From: Promethearchaeota archaeon
GTDB taxonomy: Archaea > Asgardarchaeota > Lokiarchaeia > Sigynarchaeales > SOKP01
Assembly: GCA_030620005.1 (NCBI GenBank)
Contig: JAUXAJ010000110.1
Span: forward strand, 1-14,554
Direction: 5' to 3'
Length of the DNA stretch: 14,554 nucleotides
Below are positions 12,834-14,554 of this stretch, in pieces. The position numbers were made by a program, and so were the translations under genes. Each line of letters opens with the position of its first letter. The first letter of the stretch is position 1. The notes below the pieces were generated by a model, which saw only the letters and a program-made list of their open reading frames with translations, ran no database searches and was not told where the DNA came from.

Positions 12834-14003
12834 ATGAAAAGTAAAGAAAGAGTTTGGGCGGCCTTAAACCTAGAACCTGTAGATCGAGTGCCAATACATT
12901 TCATTAATGTCGAAGGGAATCTCTGCGACGAGGTGCTAGGAAAACCACCAAGAACTACATTTGATGTTATCGACGAATTAGAAAAACAATATCCTGACGA
13001 ATGGGTTGGAAAAATTAACGATATTATGGGTGATATCGAGACACAAATATTCTCAAGGGCGATAGAGACAGCTGCAGCATTAGGATGCGATGCTTGTGGA
13101 GCAGGGTATATTCCTTTCAAATTTGAAAGTAAAGAAAGAATGTCAGATATCTTCGGAAGAATGTATAAAATCGTGAACCACGACGGCCACATCATGCCGT
13201 ATTATCATGATGGAATGATAAAAAATCAAAAGGATTGGGAAAATTTTCCAAAACCAAATATTAAAGAAATTTACAAACGGGCGAAAAAAATGTATAAGTC
13301 TATTGTTCGCAGGAGCAGAAAGTTTAAAAAAGATATTTGTTTCATCGTAGCAGACGATTATTGTAGCGTGTTTCCTCCAGTTTGGCAGGGAATGGGCATG
13401 ACCGCCTTTGCGAGAGCCTTGATAAAAAATCCAAAATTAATAGAAGAGCGCTTTCAGCAGACCACGGAATTCGTTTTAGGACTGTTCAAAACGTACGCCG
13501 AATGTGGAGCTAAAGTTTTTTTTGAAGGAGGTGATATAGCATTTAGGTCAGGTCCTCTCATTAATCCAAAATACATTAACAAGTATGTAATTCCTTCCAT
13601 GAAGAGAGTTACGGAAGCAGTTCACGAATGGGGTGGTAAAATCATTTTCCATTCTGATGGTGATATAACATCGCTCCTTGATTTTGTAGTTGAATGCGGT
13701 TTTGATGGGCTCCATTGTCTTGAACCTCCATATGTAGATTTAAACTTAGTAAAAAAAAAAGTAGGAGATAAACTATGCTTGCTAGGGAATATTGATACAT
13801 CCCACGTGTTAGTAAATGGCACGCAAAAGGAGGTAGAAGACGCAGTAAAACACGCAATTAGAAGCTTGGGTCCTGGAGGCGGATATGTACTCTCTCCATC
13901 TAACTCTCATCCCGCAATGTCTCTTCAAAGAATTAAATGGATGGTTGAAGCAACGAAAAAATTTGGCAGCTACCCACTTCAGATAAATTTAAATACCCCT
14001 TAA
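12834..14003 (+). CDS. Uroporphyrinogen decarboxylase (URO-D) superfamily protein, corrinoid methyltransferase-like
   Basis: A 389-residue TIM-barrel protein of the URO-D superfamily. It starts with KERVWAALNLEPVDRVP (4-20), the opening typical of the methyltransferase branch (MtaA/MtbA and related proteins) rather than of HemE, and has the GGDIAFRSGPLINP segment (232-245), IFHSDGDI (271-278), HCLEP (294-298) and LLGNID (316-321). Members of this branch move methyl groups between corrinoid proteins and thiols or act in demethylation. In MtaA/MtbA zinc is held by His-x-Cys plus a distant Cys; here the first motif is His273-Ser-Asp275, so the first Cys ligand is replaced. A haem-pathway role is unlikely because no other haem gene is near. 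No corrinoid protein or MtrH-like partner is in the window, so the reaction is open. Upstream TATAAAAT (12812-12819) and AGG (12828-12830) lie close to the start. Confidence 0.85.
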   Translation: MKSKERVWAALNLEPVDRVPIHFINVEGNLCDEVLGKPPRTTFDVIDELEKQYPDEWVGKINDIMGDIETQIFSRAIETAAALGCDACGAGYIPFKFESKERMSDIFGRMYKIVNHDGHIMPYYHDGMIKNQKDWENFPKPNIKEIYKRAKKMYKSIVRRSRKFKKDICFIVADDYCSVFPPVWQGMGMTAFARALIKNPKLIEERFQQTTEFVLGLFKTYAECGAKVFFEGGDIAFRSGPLINPKYINKYVIPSMKRVTEAVHEWGGKIIFHSDGDITSLLDFVVECGFDGLHCLEPPYVDLNLVKKKVGDKLCLLGNIDTSHVLVNGTQKEVEDAVKHAIRSLGPGGGYVLSPSNSHPAMSLQRIKWMVEATKKFGSYPLQINLNTP

Positions 14004-14120
14004 CTAATTTGAATATAGATTTGGTAAATCATCGGGGTCTAAGGCAACTACAATGTTATCATCCCGTCCAACCATTGTTTCAGCTGGTAACATTGCGTTA
14101 TAGATCGCTAATTTTTTATT
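14004..14120 (-). pseudogene. Probable C-terminal remnant of a truncated minus-strand gene
   Basis: On the minus strand a frame runs from an in-frame TGA at 14123-14121 to a TAG at 14006-14004 that abuts the URO-D stop. It encodes about 38 residues including YNAMLPAETMVGRDDNIVVA and LDPDDLPNLYSN. This stretch is richer in G and C than the surrounding intergenic DNA, and its composition is protein-like. It reads like the end of a gene whose upstream part was lost, possibly when the IS607 element to the right inserted. The alternative is a 29-residue small protein from the ATG at 14093. No family is recognised. Confidence 0.35.
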
Positions 14121-14169
14121 TCATATTTTTGTAAAAGCATTTATTAGGGTTAACCATAGTTGATGAAAA

Positions 14170-14189
14170 TCTGGACATTTCTAGACAAT
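14170..14189. repeat. Tandem 10-base repeat before the IS607 transposase
   Basis: TCTGGACATT (14170-14179) is followed directly by TCTAGACAAT (14180-14189), with eight of ten positions identical. IS607-family ends carry several short motifs bound by the transposase, and this pair lies 65 bases before the transposase start. Confidence 0.35.
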
Positions 14190-14223
14190 ATTTAAAGAAA
14201 TTTAATATCTAAATAATACTTAC

Positions 14224-14231
14224 TTTTAAAA
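14224..14231 (+). promoter_or_regulatory. Possible TATA box for the transposase gene
   Basis: TTTTAAAA is centred about 27 bases before the GTG at 14255, consistent with leaderless transcription. The match is weak because the region is AT-rich. Confidence 0.25.
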
Positions 14232-14254
14232 AGATTTGTTGTTGTGAATACCAC

Positions 14255-14554
14255 GTGTATTCAATAGGGGTTGCATCAAAAATCTTAGGCGTGTGCATCA
14301 AGACACTAAGAAGATGGGATGAAGCATGTAAAATCAAGTGCGTGAGGACATTAGGAGGACATCGAAGGTTTCCCTTACATGAAATTCAGAGATTATCAAA
14401 AATACATGCGAATAGGTCTCACGATAAAGAGATGAACGAATATATTCCAAAGCAATGTGCCGTGTACGGAAGAGTGTCATTTCACAAGCAATCGAAACGA
14501 GGTGACTTGAAGAGACAGGTGGATGTACTCCTTAAGGCTGTGAAAGAAAGCCAC
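14255..14554 (+). CDS. tnpA: IS607-family serine transposase TnpA, N-terminal part (cut by the window edge)
   Basis: The first 100 codons of a serine recombinase/transposase that catalyses movement of IS607-type elements. The N-terminus is a MerR-like winged helix-turn-helix: YSIGVASKILGVCIKTLRRW followed by the basic wing TLGGHRRFPLHEIQRL, which binds the element ends. From about residue 65 the resolvase catalytic domain begins with CAVYGRVSFHKQ; the Ser of YGRVS is the nucleophile. Family proteins are around 200 residues, so about half is present. The GTG at 14255 gives the N-terminus normal for the family (MYSIG); a stop (TAA, 14210-14212) closes the frame upstream and no ATG lies between. 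IS607 elements often carry a tnpB (RuvC-like RNA-guided nuclease) gene after tnpA, which would lie beyond the window. Confidence 0.9.
   Translation, partial: MYSIGVASKILGVCIKTLRRWDEACKIKCVRTLGGHRRFPLHEIQRLSKIHANRSHDKEMNEYIPKQCAVYGRVSFHKQSKRGDLKRQVDVLLKAVKESH

Larger units (their letters stand above)
14004..14554 (+). mobile_element. Left end of an IS607-type element (boundary not defined)
   Basis: The transposase start, the tandem motif at 14170-14189 and the gene remnant at 14004-14120 together indicate that the element's left end lies somewhere between about 14105 and 14170. IS607 elements make no target duplication and have no terminal inverted repeats, so the exact junction cannot be read from one end. 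The coordinates given here include the flanking remnant. Confidence 0.5.

Noticed and set aside
12834..14003. HemE, the haem-pathway uroporphyrinogen decarboxylase
   Set aside because: The N-terminal KERVWAALNLEPVDRVP pattern and the HSDGD motif belong to the methyltransferase-like branch, and no other haem-synthesis gene is nearby.

Overview
The window is AT-rich, gene-dense archaeal chromosomal DNA that ends just inside an IS607-type transposable element. The archaeal assignment rests on gene content and signals: an F420/FMN-type luciferase-like oxidoreductase, a stand-alone pyruvate-kinase C-terminal-domain protein of the archaeal type, DUF362 proteins, a ribbon-helix-helix regulator, TATA-like boxes 25-30 bases before several starts, starts without a Shine-Dalgarno, and long T-runs instead of GC hairpins after genes. 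Base composition and the mix of genes would fit an Asgard (Lokiarchaeia-like) genome, but no single marker here proves that.

Layout. 1-53 is the first part of a gene leaving the window on the minus strand. 402-3296 (+) is a P-type cation ATPase with complete catalytic motifs but unusual residues where the transported ion normally binds. 3395-3925 (+) is a RimJ/RimL-like GNAT acetyltransferase with an apparently leaderless promoter. 3939-4985 (-) is an LLM-class oxidoreductase. 5292-6614 (+) and 6639-8735 (-) are two DUF362 paralogues lying tail to tail 24 bases apart. They align without gaps over about 440 residues and share four cysteines in identical positions; only the second has an extra 258-residue, beta-rich C-terminal region. 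9086-9589 (+) is a ribbon-helix-helix protein fused to a four-cysteine zinc-binding module. 9652-10425 (-) is a compact histone-deacetylase-family amidohydrolase. 10599-11183 (-) is the stand-alone PK-C protein. 11351-12751 (+) is a GPH-family (MelB-like) MFS transporter. 12834-14003 (+) is a URO-D/corrinoid methyltransferase-family protein. After it come a probable minus-strand gene remnant (14004-14120) and the start of an IS607 serine transposase (14255 to the window end).

The genes look mostly like single transcription units, each with its own AT-rich promoter and T-run, rather than one operon. I see no CRISPR array, tRNA, rRNA or defence cassette. The parts most worth following are the DUF362 pair with its conserved four-cysteine set and one-sided extension, the RHH-zinc-module fusion with a palindrome at its own promoter, the P-type ATPase with substituted ion ligands, and the mobile-element junction at the right edge.
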